DNA of 7,117 nucleotides from Pseudorhodobacter sp. (GCA_014378345.1 JACMNW010000327.1:1-7117); one strand, 5' to 3'. Shown: positions 1 through 5,246, counted from the stretch's first letter. Numbers and translations are program-made. Notes: a model not told the origin generated them from the sequence alone.

Positions 1-326
1 ATGCGCAAAACCCCGCGACCCAATCGCCCCGCATGATTGACGTTATTCGCAAGGATATCGGTTTTCAGGGCCTGCTGATGACCGATGATCTGAACATGCA
101 AGCCCTTTCCGGCACCCTGTCAGAGCGTACAAAACGCTCGATGAACGCGGGCTGCGATATCGCCCTGCATTGCAATGGCGATATGGATGAAATGCGCGCC
201 GTCGCTGCTGCTGCTGGCCGCATGCGCGCCGACACGCTAGTAAAGGCCGCGCGCGCCATCGCCATGCGAACACTGCCGCCGCAAATCGACATCGCCGCAA
301 TCGAGGCGGAACTTGCCCATGCCTGA
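1..326 (+). CDS. nagZ: NagZ beta-N-acetylhexosaminidase, C-terminal part (5' end outside window)
   Basis: This is the C-terminal 107 residues of a glycoside hydrolase family 3 enzyme. NagZ acts in the cytoplasm and removes N-acetylglucosamine from anhydro-muropeptides during peptidoglycan recycling. The frame is open from base 3 to the TGA at 324-326. The visible start reads AQNPATQSPR, followed at about 40-100 by IDVIRKDIGFQGLLMTDDL, a typical NagZ segment. The TDDLNMQAL motif carries the conserved aspartate that serves as nucleophile in this family. A later GCDIALHCNGD stretch matches the segment before the final helices. About two thirds of the protein, including the N-terminal barrel, lies upstream of the window. 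The end overlaps scpA by 8 bases, so the genes are probably co-transcribed and translationally coupled. The function is known from the family; the assignment is confident despite truncation by the window edge. Confidence 0.93.
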   Translation, partial: AQNPATQSPRMIDVIRKDIGFQGLLMTDDLNMQALSGTLSERTKRSMNAGCDIALHCNGDMDEMRAVAAAAGRMRADTLVKAARAIAMRTLPPQIDIAAIEAELAHA

Positions 327-1116
327 ACCCGATTGGCCCACCGATACCCCCGAACGATTGGCCCCGCTTGACCGCATGGCTGCCGAGGCCCTGATCGTCG
401 ATGTTGATGGCTTCGAAGGCCCGCTTGATATGCTGCTTACGCTGTCGCGCACCCAAAAAGTTGATCTGCGCCGCATATCTGTACTGCAACTCGCCGAACA
501 ATACCTGAAATTCATCGCCGAAGCCCAAGCCCTGCGCATTGAACTTGCGGCCGATTATCTGGTGATGGCCGCTTGGCTCGCCTATCTCAAATCCCGCCTG
601 CTTTTGCCGCCAGAGCCCGGCGAAGATGGCCCCAGTGCCGAAGACCTCGCAGCTCACCTCGCCTTCCAGCTTGAACGCCTGTCCGCCATGCGCGATGTCG
701 CTGCACGGCTTATGGGCCGTGATCAGTTGGGTCGCGATTTCTTTCCCCGTGGCATCCCCGAAGATGTCACCCGCAAACGCAATGTCAGCTATTCAGCCAC
801 GCTTCTGGATCTCATGCGCGCCTATGCCCGCATTCGCACCCGCGATGATTTCCGCCCCTTCGTGATGGACCGCAACAACGTCTTCACCATGGAACAAGCG
901 CTGGACCGGATGCGCAAACTGATCGGCTTTTCGGGGGAATGGTCCGACCTTACCACCTTCCTGCCCGATGATTGGCAGGTTCACCCACAGCGCCGAAGGT
1001 CCGCCACCGCCGCCCATTTCGCCGCCGTGCTGGAAATGGCCAAGGCAGGGCAGGTTGATCTGCGCCAAGCCGACCCCTTCGGCGCGATCCATCTGCGCAA
1101 GAAAGACGCCCGATGA
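319..1116 (+). CDS. scpA: Segregation and condensation protein A (kleisin ScpA)
   Basis: This encodes a 265-residue kleisin that bridges the SMC ATPase heads and binds a ScpB dimer in the bacterial condensin, which compacts and helps segregate the origin region. The N-terminal SMC-neck-binding domain contains the family signature VDGFEGPLDMLLTLSRTQKVD at about residues 28-48, followed by LRRISVLQLAEQYL and the helix AADYLVMAAWLAYLKSRLLLP. The C-terminal winged helix, which contacts the other SMC head, runs through roughly the last 70 residues and ends in FGAIHLRKKDAR. I chose ATG at 319. An in-frame TTG at 313 lies six bases after GAGG (303-306) and would add two residues, so the start is not fully settled. 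The start overlaps the nagZ stop by 8 bases, and the stop overlaps the scpB start as ATGA, which implies translational coupling and balanced output of the two partners. Confidence 0.95.
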   Translation: MPEPDWPTDTPERLAPLDRMAAEALIVDVDGFEGPLDMLLTLSRTQKVDLRRISVLQLAEQYLKFIAEAQALRIELAADYLVMAAWLAYLKSRLLLPPEPGEDGPSAEDLAAHLAFQLERLSAMRDVAARLMGRDQLGRDFFPRGIPEDVTRKRNVSYSATLLDLMRAYARIRTRDDFRPFVMDRNNVFTMEQALDRMRKLIGFSGEWSDLTTFLPDDWQVHPQRRRSATAAHFAAVLEMAKAGQVDLRQADPFGAIHLRKKDAR

Positions 1117-1760
1117 CCGAAACCTTCGATCCCATCGAGAAAACCTTGTTCGAGGCCCCCCCCATGGGCGAACAAGAACGCATGATCGAGGCGATCCTTT
1201 TCGCAAGTGCCGATCCCGTAACCCTATCAGAATTTACCGCCAGAATGCCGCATGGCTGCGACCCTGCCGAAGGCCTGATCACGCTGCGCCGCCGCTACGA
1301 AGGCCGCGGCGTCAATCTGGTCAAAGTCGGCGATGCCTATGCGCTTCGCACTGCAGCTGATCTTGGCCATCTGATGCACAAGGAAACCTTTGAGCATCGC
1401 AAACTGTCCCGCGCCGCGATCGAAACCTTGGCAATCGTGGCCTACCATCAGCCCGTCACCCGTACTGAAATCGAAGAAATTCGCGGTGTCGCCGTTAGCC
1501 GTGGTACGGTGGATCAGTTGATGGAACTGGATTGGATCCGCTTCGGTCGCCGCCGCATGACGCCGGGCCGCCCGGTTACGTTTGTTGTGACCGACCATTT
1601 CCTAGATCATTTCGGCCTCGAATCCGCCCGCGATCTGCCCGGCCTGAAAGACCTGCGCGCGGCGGGCCTGCTTGATAACCGCCCCGTCCCCGGCACCCTG
1701 CGCGGCCCGAATGAAGACGAAGACCCCGCCACCGGGCAATCTGAACTGTTTGAAGATTAA
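1113..1760 (+). CDS. scpB: Segregation and condensation protein B (ScpB)
   Basis: This encodes 215 residues. ScpB forms a dimer of tandem winged-helix domains and wraps the middle of ScpA in the SMC-ScpAB complex. The first winged helix begins at MIEAILFASADPVTLSEF (about residues 24-41). The second is marked by KLSRAAIETLAIVAYHQPVTRTEIEEIRG near 100-128 and by the family signature FGRRRMTPGRPVTFVVTDHFLDHFGL near 147-172, which is essentially diagnostic. The tail beyond about residue 190 is proline- and acid-rich and probably unstructured, as is common in alphaproteobacterial ScpB. The ATG lies inside the scpA stop (ATGA), the usual arrangement for this pair. The stop is followed by 63 bases without a convincing terminator before the next gene. 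Confidence 0.95.
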   Translation: MTETFDPIEKTLFEAPPMGEQERMIEAILFASADPVTLSEFTARMPHGCDPAEGLITLRRRYEGRGVNLVKVGDAYALRTAADLGHLMHKETFEHRKLSRAAIETLAIVAYHQPVTRTEIEEIRGVAVSRGTVDQLMELDWIRFGRRRMTPGRPVTFVVTDHFLDHFGLESARDLPGLKDLRAAGLLDNRPVPGTLRGPNEDEDPATGQSELFED

Positions 1761-1810
1761 GCACGTTTTGGCTTCTTTTTCGCCTAAATACTCACCTTCT
1801 TTTTGATTCA

Positions 1811-1816
1811 AAGGAA
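1811..1816 (+). promoter_or_regulatory. Shine-Dalgarno site fixing the start at 1824
   Basis: AAGGAA lies seven bases before ATG 1824. It overlaps the coding frame of any start at the upstream in-frame TTG (1803), so it argues for the ATG. It is the clearest ribosome-binding site on the + strand of this window. Confidence 0.75.
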
Positions 1817-1823
1817 CCGCCCT

Positions 1824-2057
1824 ATGAACCTTGATCGTTTAATGAACATGGTCGTCAATCAAGTGGTGCGCCGAGTGGTCAACATCGCAGTGGATCGCGG
1901 CATTAACTTTGCGTGGCGCAAAAAGCCCGCACCAGACACAGCCGCGCCTGCAATTGATGTCACCACCCCGGCCGAACTCGCCAAAGATGCACAGTTGCGC
2001 ACCATGGCCGATCACGCCGCCAAAACCGCCAAAATGGCGCGCCGATTGGGGCGCTGA
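1824..2057 (+). CDS. Small conserved-looking protein of unknown function (77 aa)
   Basis: This is a 77-residue cytoplasmic protein that I cannot assign to a named family. The N-terminal third (MNLDRLMNMVVNQVVRRVVN, continuing as IAVDRGINFAWRKK) is predicted helical and amphipathic, alternating hydrophobic residues with arginines, with no obvious signal peptide. A short proline/alanine linker (about residues 35-53) leads to a second helix rich in Ala, Lys and Arg that ends MARRLGR. The pattern of a basic amphipathic helix, linker and basic helix could suit a membrane-surface or nucleic-acid-associated protein, but this is inference. It follows scpB by 63 bases on the same strand and could be read from the same transcript. 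Codon choice resembles that of scpAB, and the strong Shine-Dalgarno at 1811 supports real translation. From memory, short proteins of this look occur after scpB in other Rhodobacterales, which I could not verify here. Confidence 0.7.
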   Translation: MNLDRLMNMVVNQVVRRVVNIAVDRGINFAWRKKPAPDTAAPAIDVTTPAELAKDAQLRTMADHAAKTAKMARRLGR

Positions 2058-2223
2058 CACGTCAGGAATACCAGACTGTCATTCTGGTGATTACCCGTTA
2101 AAGTGGTATTGCATTACTAACATATTTTTTCGCGAAACTCTGATTTCACACGTTTTTTTAAGTTATTGCGCCTTGTTTCGGGTGCTCAGTTCGTTAGGCG
2201 TCCCCATGTCGTTAGGCGTATCC
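2058..2223 (+). other. AT-rich intergenic region upstream of the PACE-like gene
   Basis: These 166 bases hold no gene. By hand count, 2101-2160 is 30% G+C, the lowest block noticed in the window. A 6-bp hairpin (ACCAGA 2070-2075, TCTGGT 2083-2088) follows the small gene but has no T-run. A weak GAAA/TTTC hairpin (2134-2147) precedes seven T residues at 2153-2159 and might act as a poor terminator. TTAAAG (2098-2103) and CATATT (2121-2126), spaced by 17, form a weak candidate promoter for the downstream gene. None of these is convincing alone. The last 33 bases contain most of the 18-bp tandem repeat described separately. Confidence 0.45.
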
Positions 2224-2226
2224 ATG
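2191..2226 (+). repeat. 18-bp tandem repeat duplicating an RBS-like motif and ATG
   Basis: Two adjacent 18-base units, TCGTTAGGCGTCCCCATG (2191-2208) and TCGTTAGGCGTATCCATG (2209-2226), match at 16 of 18 positions. Each carries a TTAGGCG Shine-Dalgarno-like element followed by an ATG seven bases after AGG. The unit length is a multiple of three, so both ATGs are in frame with the PACE-like gene, and initiation at the first adds six residues (MSLGVS). It looks like a slippage or tandem duplication that copied a translation start, followed by two substitutions. Confidence 0.85.
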
Positions 2227-2619
2227 GTTTTGTGCAATTTTCACGAGCGTATGTTTCAAACCATAGCCTATGAATTGGGCGGTATTTTACTGGCAACACC
2301 TCTTTATGTCTTTGTTTTTGGTACCTCTGGCGGTCAATCGTTTGTGGTGATGGCGTCGCTGTCCTTAGCCACGCTTATCTGGTTCCCTTTGCACAATACC
2401 GCCTTTGATTGGTGTGGTTTTCGCCTAACCGGTCGCCTTGCCAGCGACCGGCACAAAAATCTGCGGGTGCTACAGGCCTTGTCACATGAAATCACGGTTT
2501 GCCTGATCCCCACGCCCCGATGGGTTTGGTTAAGCGGGCACATCTGGCGCGAGGCGTGCTTGATCGACCTTGCCCTATTCTTCGCTTATGCTCTTGACGA
2601 ACCCAACGCGCTCACTTGA
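2224..2619 (+). CDS. PACE-family (bacterial transmembrane pair) efflux-like membrane protein, short C-terminus
   Basis: This encodes 131 residues from ATG 2224 (137 from ATG 2206). It resembles PACE transporters, small inner-membrane proton-driven exporters of biocides and polyamine-like amines, built from two BTP repeats of two helices each. Repeat 1 has ERMFQTIAYELGG, with the membrane-embedded glutamate (Glu17) essential in the AceI type, then a helix to about residue 33, a second helix at about 38-57, and the LHNTAFDW motif. Repeat 2 begins RVLQALSHEITV (His88-Glu89), with helices at about 84-106 and 110-123. The protein stops at YALDEPNALT, whereas relatives continue with an N-x-x-Y/F-D motif and a short tail. 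It therefore seems to lack roughly 10-20 residues and may be divergent or decaying. G+C is low at the start (42%, 43%, 52% and 55% in successive 60-base blocks from 2221), unlike its neighbours, suggesting acquisition. Its 3' end overlaps dcd by 8 bases. The substrate is unknown. Confidence 0.7.
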   Translation: MVLCNFHERMFQTIAYELGGILLATPLYVFVFGTSGGQSFVVMASLSLATLIWFPLHNTAFDWCGFRLTGRLASDRHKNLRVLQALSHEITVCLIPTPRWVWLSGHIWREACLIDLALFFAYALDEPNALT

Positions 2620-3682
2620 ACTGCTTGGCCAGTTTCAACCCTTGCCCCTGATAATTCGATGCAATCGAGGTGCCGTACAGCGTATCCGGCCGTGCGGCCA
2701 TCCGCTCATAGACCAGCCGCCCCACCACTTGCCCGTGTTCCATCACGAACGGTGCCTCGTGGCATCGCACTTCCAGCACACCGCGCGATCCGGCCCCGCC
2801 AGATGCCGCATAGCCAAATCCGGGGTCAAAGAAGCCTGCATAATGCACCCGAAACTCGCCAACCATGGCCAGATAGGGCGCCATTTCGGCAGCATAGTCA
2901 GGCGGTATCGTCACCGCTTCGCGGCTGACCAGAATATAAAACGCACCGGGGTCGAGGATAATGCGCCCTTCAGAGGTGCGCACTTCCTCCCAATAATCCC
3001 TCGCCGGATAATGGCCGATCTTGTCCAGATCAATCACACCCGTGTGCGGCTTGGCGCGGTATCCCACAAGATCGCCTGACGCGGGCTGCAAATCGACCGA
3101 AAACCCCAAGCCATCGGAAATCACAGCCTTGCCAGACACCAGCGGCTCCGCGGCATTCAGCACCGACAGTTCGGCATCGGTCAACACCGCCTCGCCCTGC
3201 CGAAACCGTATCTGGTTCAACCGCATCCCCGGGCGTACCAGCACCGAAAAACTACGCGGGCAAACTTCGGCATAAAGCGGGCCTGCGTAACCTGCCGGAA
3301 TTCGGTCGAATTCGGTACCACCGTCAGCGATGGTCCGCGTCAGCAAATCCAATCGGCCTGTCGAGCTTTTCGCATTCGCCACCGCCGTAATGCCCGGCGG
3401 CAGCGCCAGCCGTTCCATCAGCGGCACTACATACACACAGCCTTTTTCCAGTACAGCCCCGTGGCTTAGATCCACCCGGTGCATCTCAAATTCCGCAATG
3501 CGCGATGCCACAGACCGCTGTCGCCCCGCCAGAAACGATGCCCGCACCCGGTACGCCACGGTGCCAAGACGCAAATCAAGGCTGGCAGGCTGCACCTGTG
3601 CATGCGTGATTGCCAGATCAGCGGCAATAGCCCCTGCATCAATCAATCCACGCAATGCTTGGCCTGGCAAAACTCCGGTCAT
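2612..3682 (-). CDS. dcd: dCTP deaminase (2'-deoxycytidine 5'-triphosphate deaminase), long alphaproteobacterial form
   Basis: This 356-residue cytoplasmic enzyme converts dCTP to dUTP and ammonia, feeding dUTPase and thymidylate synthesis. It is about twice the length of E. coli Dcd (193 residues) and reads as two trimeric-dUTPase-like halves. Half 1 has VQPASLDLRLG (30-40), ANAKSSTGRLDLLTR (102-116), GYAGPLYAEV (131-140) and RPGMRLNQIRF (150-160). Half 2 has VGEFRVHYAGFFDPGFG (274-290), RGVLEVRCHEAPFVMEHGQ (300-318) and VGRLVYERM (320-328). The DPGFG...LEV pattern resembles the catalytic-glutamate region of Dcd, which points to Glu304, though half 1 has a parallel glutamate (Glu139); which one is catalytic I cannot tell. 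ATG 3682 is chosen over an upstream GTG/TTG because TAGGG lies eight to nine bases before it and the upstream residues do not look family-like. A TATTAT -10-like hexamer (3698-3703) lacks a clear -35. The gene is downstream of tRNA-Pro and its terminator. Confidence 0.93.
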   Translation of the reverse strand: MTGVLPGQALRGLIDAGAIAADLAITHAQVQPASLDLRLGTVAYRVRASFLAGRQRSVASRIAEFEMHRVDLSHGAVLEKGCVYVVPLMERLALPPGITAVANAKSSTGRLDLLTRTIADGGTEFDRIPAGYAGPLYAEVCPRSFSVLVRPGMRLNQIRFRQGEAVLTDAELSVLNAAEPLVSGKAVISDGLGFSVDLQPASGDLVGYRAKPHTGVIDLDKIGHYPARDYWEEVRTSEGRIILDPGAFYILVSREAVTIPPDYAAEMAPYLAMVGEFRVHYAGFFDPGFGYAASGGAGSRGVLEVRCHEAPFVMEHGQVVGRLVYERMAARPDTLYGTSIASNYQGQGLKLAKQFK

Positions 3683-3711
3683 TGGCAACGCCCTATCATA
3701 ATAGAAAGCCT

Positions 3712-3750
3712 GAAAAAGACACGCCCGCACTGCCAAAAAGGCAAGCGGGC
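3712..3750 (-). terminator. Intrinsic terminator of the tRNA-Pro gene
   Basis: Read on the minus strand, a GC-rich stem (GCCCGC at 3750-3745 pairing with GCGGGC at 3728-3723) encloses an inner TGCC/GGCA stem with a five-base T loop, separated by a small asymmetric bulge. It is followed by GTGTCTTTTTC, with the T-run at 3717-3713. It lies 11 bases beyond the encoded CCA of the tRNA and about 30 bases before the dcd start, so it should insulate dcd from tRNA transcription. Confidence 0.82.
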
Positions 3751-3761
3751 AATTTCCTTGT

Positions 3762-3839
3762 TGGTCGGGCCGGAGAGATTTGAACTCTCGACCTTCCGCC
3801 CCCCAGACGGACGCGCTAACCAGGCTGCGCCACGGCCCG
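3762..3839 (-). tRNA. tRNA-Pro (anticodon GGG)
   Basis: This is a complete 78-base cloverleaf on the minus strand with an encoded CCA (TGG at 3762-3764 on the + strand). The acceptor stem CGGGCCG (3839-3833) pairs fully with CGGCCCG (3772-3766). The D stem is GCGC/GCGC with a GG-containing loop. The anticodon stem is TCCGT/GCGGA, with one G-T pair, around loop CTGGGGG, giving anticodon GGG for CCC and CCU proline codons. The T arm is GAGAG/CTCTC around TTCAAAT. The discriminator base is A, as expected for proline. It has its own promoter-like elements upstream and a strong terminator downstream, so it is a monocistronic unit between merR and dcd. Confidence 0.96.
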
Positions 3840-3849
3840 ACACGCGGTC

Positions 3850-3877
3850 TTCATACTGATATTCCAAGCCGGGGCAA
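3850..3877 (-). promoter_or_regulatory. Candidate promoter for tRNA-Pro
   Basis: On the minus strand, TTGCCC (3877-3872) and TATGAA (3855-3850) are separated by 16 bases. The -10 element ends ten bases before the mature tRNA 5' end, a plausible distance for a short leader removed by RNase P. A TTG-rich -35 followed by a weaker -10 is common in alphaproteobacterial housekeeping promoters. No transcript evidence is available. Confidence 0.45.
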
Positions 3878-3899
3878 GCGGGAAAGCGCATGGTCCCGC
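3878..3899 (-). terminator. GC-rich hairpin just after the merR stop, possible weak terminator
   Basis: Beginning three bases past the merR stop on the minus strand, GCGGGA (3899-3894) can pair perfectly with TCCCGC (3883-3878) across a ten-base loop. No T-run follows, only TTGCCCC, so it is not a canonical intrinsic terminator. It may stabilise the mRNA 3' end or assist termination. Its left edge abuts the -35 element proposed for tRNA-Pro. Confidence 0.35.
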
Positions 3900-3902
3900 C
3901 CG

Positions 3903-4817
3903 TCAGACCCGGCCAGTTTGCGCTGCATCTGCCATTGCGTCACGCAGGGCCTGAAGCCGCGCCACCACCCCCACCAATTCGGCCCCAACTTTTGCCGAAC
4001 TTGCCCCGATCGGCAAAGATCTGATCCGCGACGCTAAAGTTATCACTGGACCGCCATCGAAATCGTCATCGTCAAAATCGTCTTCACCAAAATCTGCGGT
4101 ATCGGCAACCGAGGCCGGCCGTTCGGGCGAAACAACGGGCGATCCGGCGGCAAATTCAGCGTCTGGAACGCCCACATTGATGGCATCACCCCCCTGCGAT
4201 GCCTGAACCAAAGCCGCGATGTCCCTGCCCATGGCCGCATCAACTGCGCCGGAATTGGCGCGGTCATCGCTAACGCTGTCAGCGTCGATTGGTGGGGCAG
4301 GGGTCAGCCATAGTGTCCCTTGCGCAGGCGCATTGCCACGCGGGGGTTCAACCGCTTGCACAACATCAGCGAGTGTCGCGTTCGGCACTGATTGTCCGGC
4401 ACCTTTGGGGGAACGATCAACGGCCTTTGCCATGGCGTCCGCCAGTCCGGGGGCAGGACGGAAAGGCACTGTTTGCCCTTCTGATCTGGTAACAACCGCT
4501 TCGATCTGGTCACCGATTGGGTCACCTTCAAGATCATGGTCCACCCCATCCGCAGACACCCCGGCCACATGCCGAACCCCTTGTTCGCGCAAGATCTTCT
4601 GCACACCGCGAATGGTCAAACCCTCGTCGTGTAAAAGCCGTTTGATGCCTGTCAGCAAAGCCACGTCAGACGGACGGTAATAACGCCGACCACCCGCCCG
4701 TTTAACGGGTTTGATCTGCGGAAACCGGCTTTCCCAAAACCGCAAGACATGCGCGGGCGTGTCAAGATGGTCTGCGACCTCGCTGATCGTGCGAAAGGCG
4801 TCAGCCGACTTGTCCAT
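3903..4817 (-). CDS. MerR-family transcriptional regulator with long disordered tail
   Basis: This encodes 304 residues. The N-terminal winged helix-turn-helix of MerR type is clear: RTISEVADHLDTPAHVLRFW (9-28), then ESRFPQIKPVKRAGGRRYYRPSDVALL (29-55) and the second helical pair LTIRGVQKILREQG (67-80). The dimerisation helix and any metal- or drug-binding region of classical MerR proteins are not evident. Instead, residues 81-240 form a low-complexity Ala/Pro/Asp-rich linker, followed by an acidic run (FGEDDFDDDDFDGG, 243-256) and a basic-amphipathic end (ITLASRIRSLPIG, 259-271, and a helix near 280-297). This architecture is usual for the MerR-like gene that sits beside ihfA in Rhodobacterales; its target genes are unknown to me. 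It begins 15 bases after the ihfA stop, so the two are probably one transcript. No regulatory ligand can be inferred. Confidence 0.85.
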   Translation of the reverse strand: MDKSADAFRTISEVADHLDTPAHVLRFWESRFPQIKPVKRAGGRRYYRPSDVALLTGIKRLLHDEGLTIRGVQKILREQGVRHVAGVSADGVDHDLEGDPIGDQIEAVVTRSEGQTVPFRPAPGLADAMAKAVDRSPKGAGQSVPNATLADVVQAVEPPRGNAPAQGTLWLTPAPPIDADSVSDDRANSGAVDAAMGRDIAALVQASQGGDAINVGVPDAEFAAGSPVVSPERPASVADTADFGEDDFDDDDFDGGPVITLASRIRSLPIGASSAKVGAELVGVVARLQALRDAMADAAQTGRV

Positions 4818-4832
4818 CCCGCAACCCGCCCC

Positions 4833-5135
4833 TTATTTATTACGACCAGCAGCCACCCGGTCTTTCATCAAATGTGACGGACGAAACGTCAAAACCCGGC
4901 GCGGGCTGATCGGCACTTCGTCGCCCGTTTTTGGATTACGCCCCACACGTGCCGATTTTGCCCGCACCGAAAACGTGCCAAAGGACGAAATTTTGACAGT
5001 CGTGCCAGATGCCAAAGCATCTGACATATGCGCCAAAACGCTTTCCACCAAAAGTGCCGATTCGTTGCGCGACAGACCCACTTCGCGAAACACAGCCTCG
5101 CTTAGATCCATCCGTGTCAGTGTCTTTTCGCTCAT
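4833..5135 (-). CDS. ihfA: Integration host factor subunit alpha
   Basis: This 100-residue DNA-bending protein pairs with IHF beta and folds DNA by about 160 degrees at WATCAANNNNTTR sites, affecting transcription, recombination and replication. The family is plain: helical N-terminus TRMDLSEAVFREVGLSRNES (7-26), body VKISSFGTFSVRAKSARVGR (47-66), then arm motif GRNPKTGDEVPISPRRVLTFRPS (65-87). Pro68 in the RNPKTG turn corresponds to the intercalating proline of E. coli IHF alpha (Pro65). Length matches the usual 99-100 residues. I chose ATG 5135: GGGGGA lies about four to five bases before it, and the further upstream open frame is not family-like. It lies 106 bases after fabH, a gap containing a promoter-like element and an IHF site, which suggests its own regulated expression. 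merR follows after 15 bases. Confidence 0.95.
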   Translation of the reverse strand: MSEKTLTRMDLSEAVFREVGLSRNESALLVESVLAHMSDALASGTTVKISSFGTFSVRAKSARVGRNPKTGDEVPISPRRVLTFRPSHLMKDRVAAGRNK

Positions 5136-5156
5136 TGTATCCCCCGCTTTTACCAA

Positions 5157-5185
5157 AGTGTGCGCGGAATGGTTTTCCGAGTCAA
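5157..5185 (-). promoter_or_regulatory. Candidate ihfA promoter
   Basis: On the minus strand, TTGACT (5185-5180) matches the -35 consensus at five of six positions. Seventeen bases later comes CACACT (5162-5157), a weak -10. Transcription would begin near 5150, giving a leader of roughly 15 bases before the ihfA ATG, with the Shine-Dalgarno inside it. The -35 is good and the -10 poor, so the promoter may depend on an activator or may not be real. Confidence 0.4.
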
Positions 5186-5198
5186 TATCAACCACTTG
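5186..5198 (+). promoter_or_regulatory. Perfect-consensus IHF binding site next to the ihfA -35
   Basis: TATCAACCACTTG on the + strand matches WATCAANNNNTTR at every specified position. It is immediately adjacent to the TTGACT -35-like element of ihfA. IHF is known in E. coli to repress its own subunit genes, so negative autoregulation is a reasonable inference. With equal base composition a match is expected about once per 65,536 positions per strand, so a chance match inside this 106-base gap is unlikely but possible. Confidence 0.5.
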
Positions 5199-5233
5199 GA
5201 AGCGGTTATTCAGGCACAACTTAAGCCTAAACT

Positions 5234-5246
5234 TGTAACCGTTACA
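5234..5246. promoter_or_regulatory. 13-bp perfect palindrome over the fabH stop codon
   Basis: TGTAAC (5234-5239), a single C, then GTTACA (5241-5246) form a perfect inverted repeat spanning the fabH stop (5244-5242). A one-base centre is too tight for an RNA hairpin, so a dimeric DNA-binding protein is the more natural reading. It lies about 50 bases upstream of the ihfA -35 candidate. No regulator is identified. Confidence 0.35.

Noticed and set aside
313..318. TTG at 313 as the scpA start
   Set aside because: It has slightly better spacing to GAGG, but ATG at 319 is two codons later and preferred. The difference is only two residues and cannot be settled from sequence.
43..657. 204-codon open frame on the - strand opposite nagZ and scpA
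   Set aside because: It spans the antisense of two genuine coupled genes, and its product is compositionally biased (Arg, Gln, Cys runs) without motifs.
2070..2088. Intrinsic terminator after the small gene
   Set aside because: The 6-bp stem ACCAGA/TCTGGT has a seven-base loop but no T-run after it, so it is too weak to call.
1909..2205. Upstream in-frame extension of the PACE-like gene
   Set aside because: The frame is open, but it overlaps the 77-residue gene out of frame and crosses an AT-rich spacer. Residues before about 2224 do not resemble the short N-terminus of PACE proteins.
2570..3079. 169-codon open frame on the + strand opposite dcd
   Set aside because: It is antisense to a well-supported enzyme, and the Arg/His/Pro-rich translation shows no family resemblance. 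I also tested it as a frameshifted tail for the PACE-like gene; it does not restore the expected ending.
3762..3839. tRNA-Pro as an integration site for a mobile element
   Set aside because: Downstream of the tRNA 3' end are its terminator and the housekeeping gene dcd. No integrase or direct repeat of the tRNA end was seen in the window.
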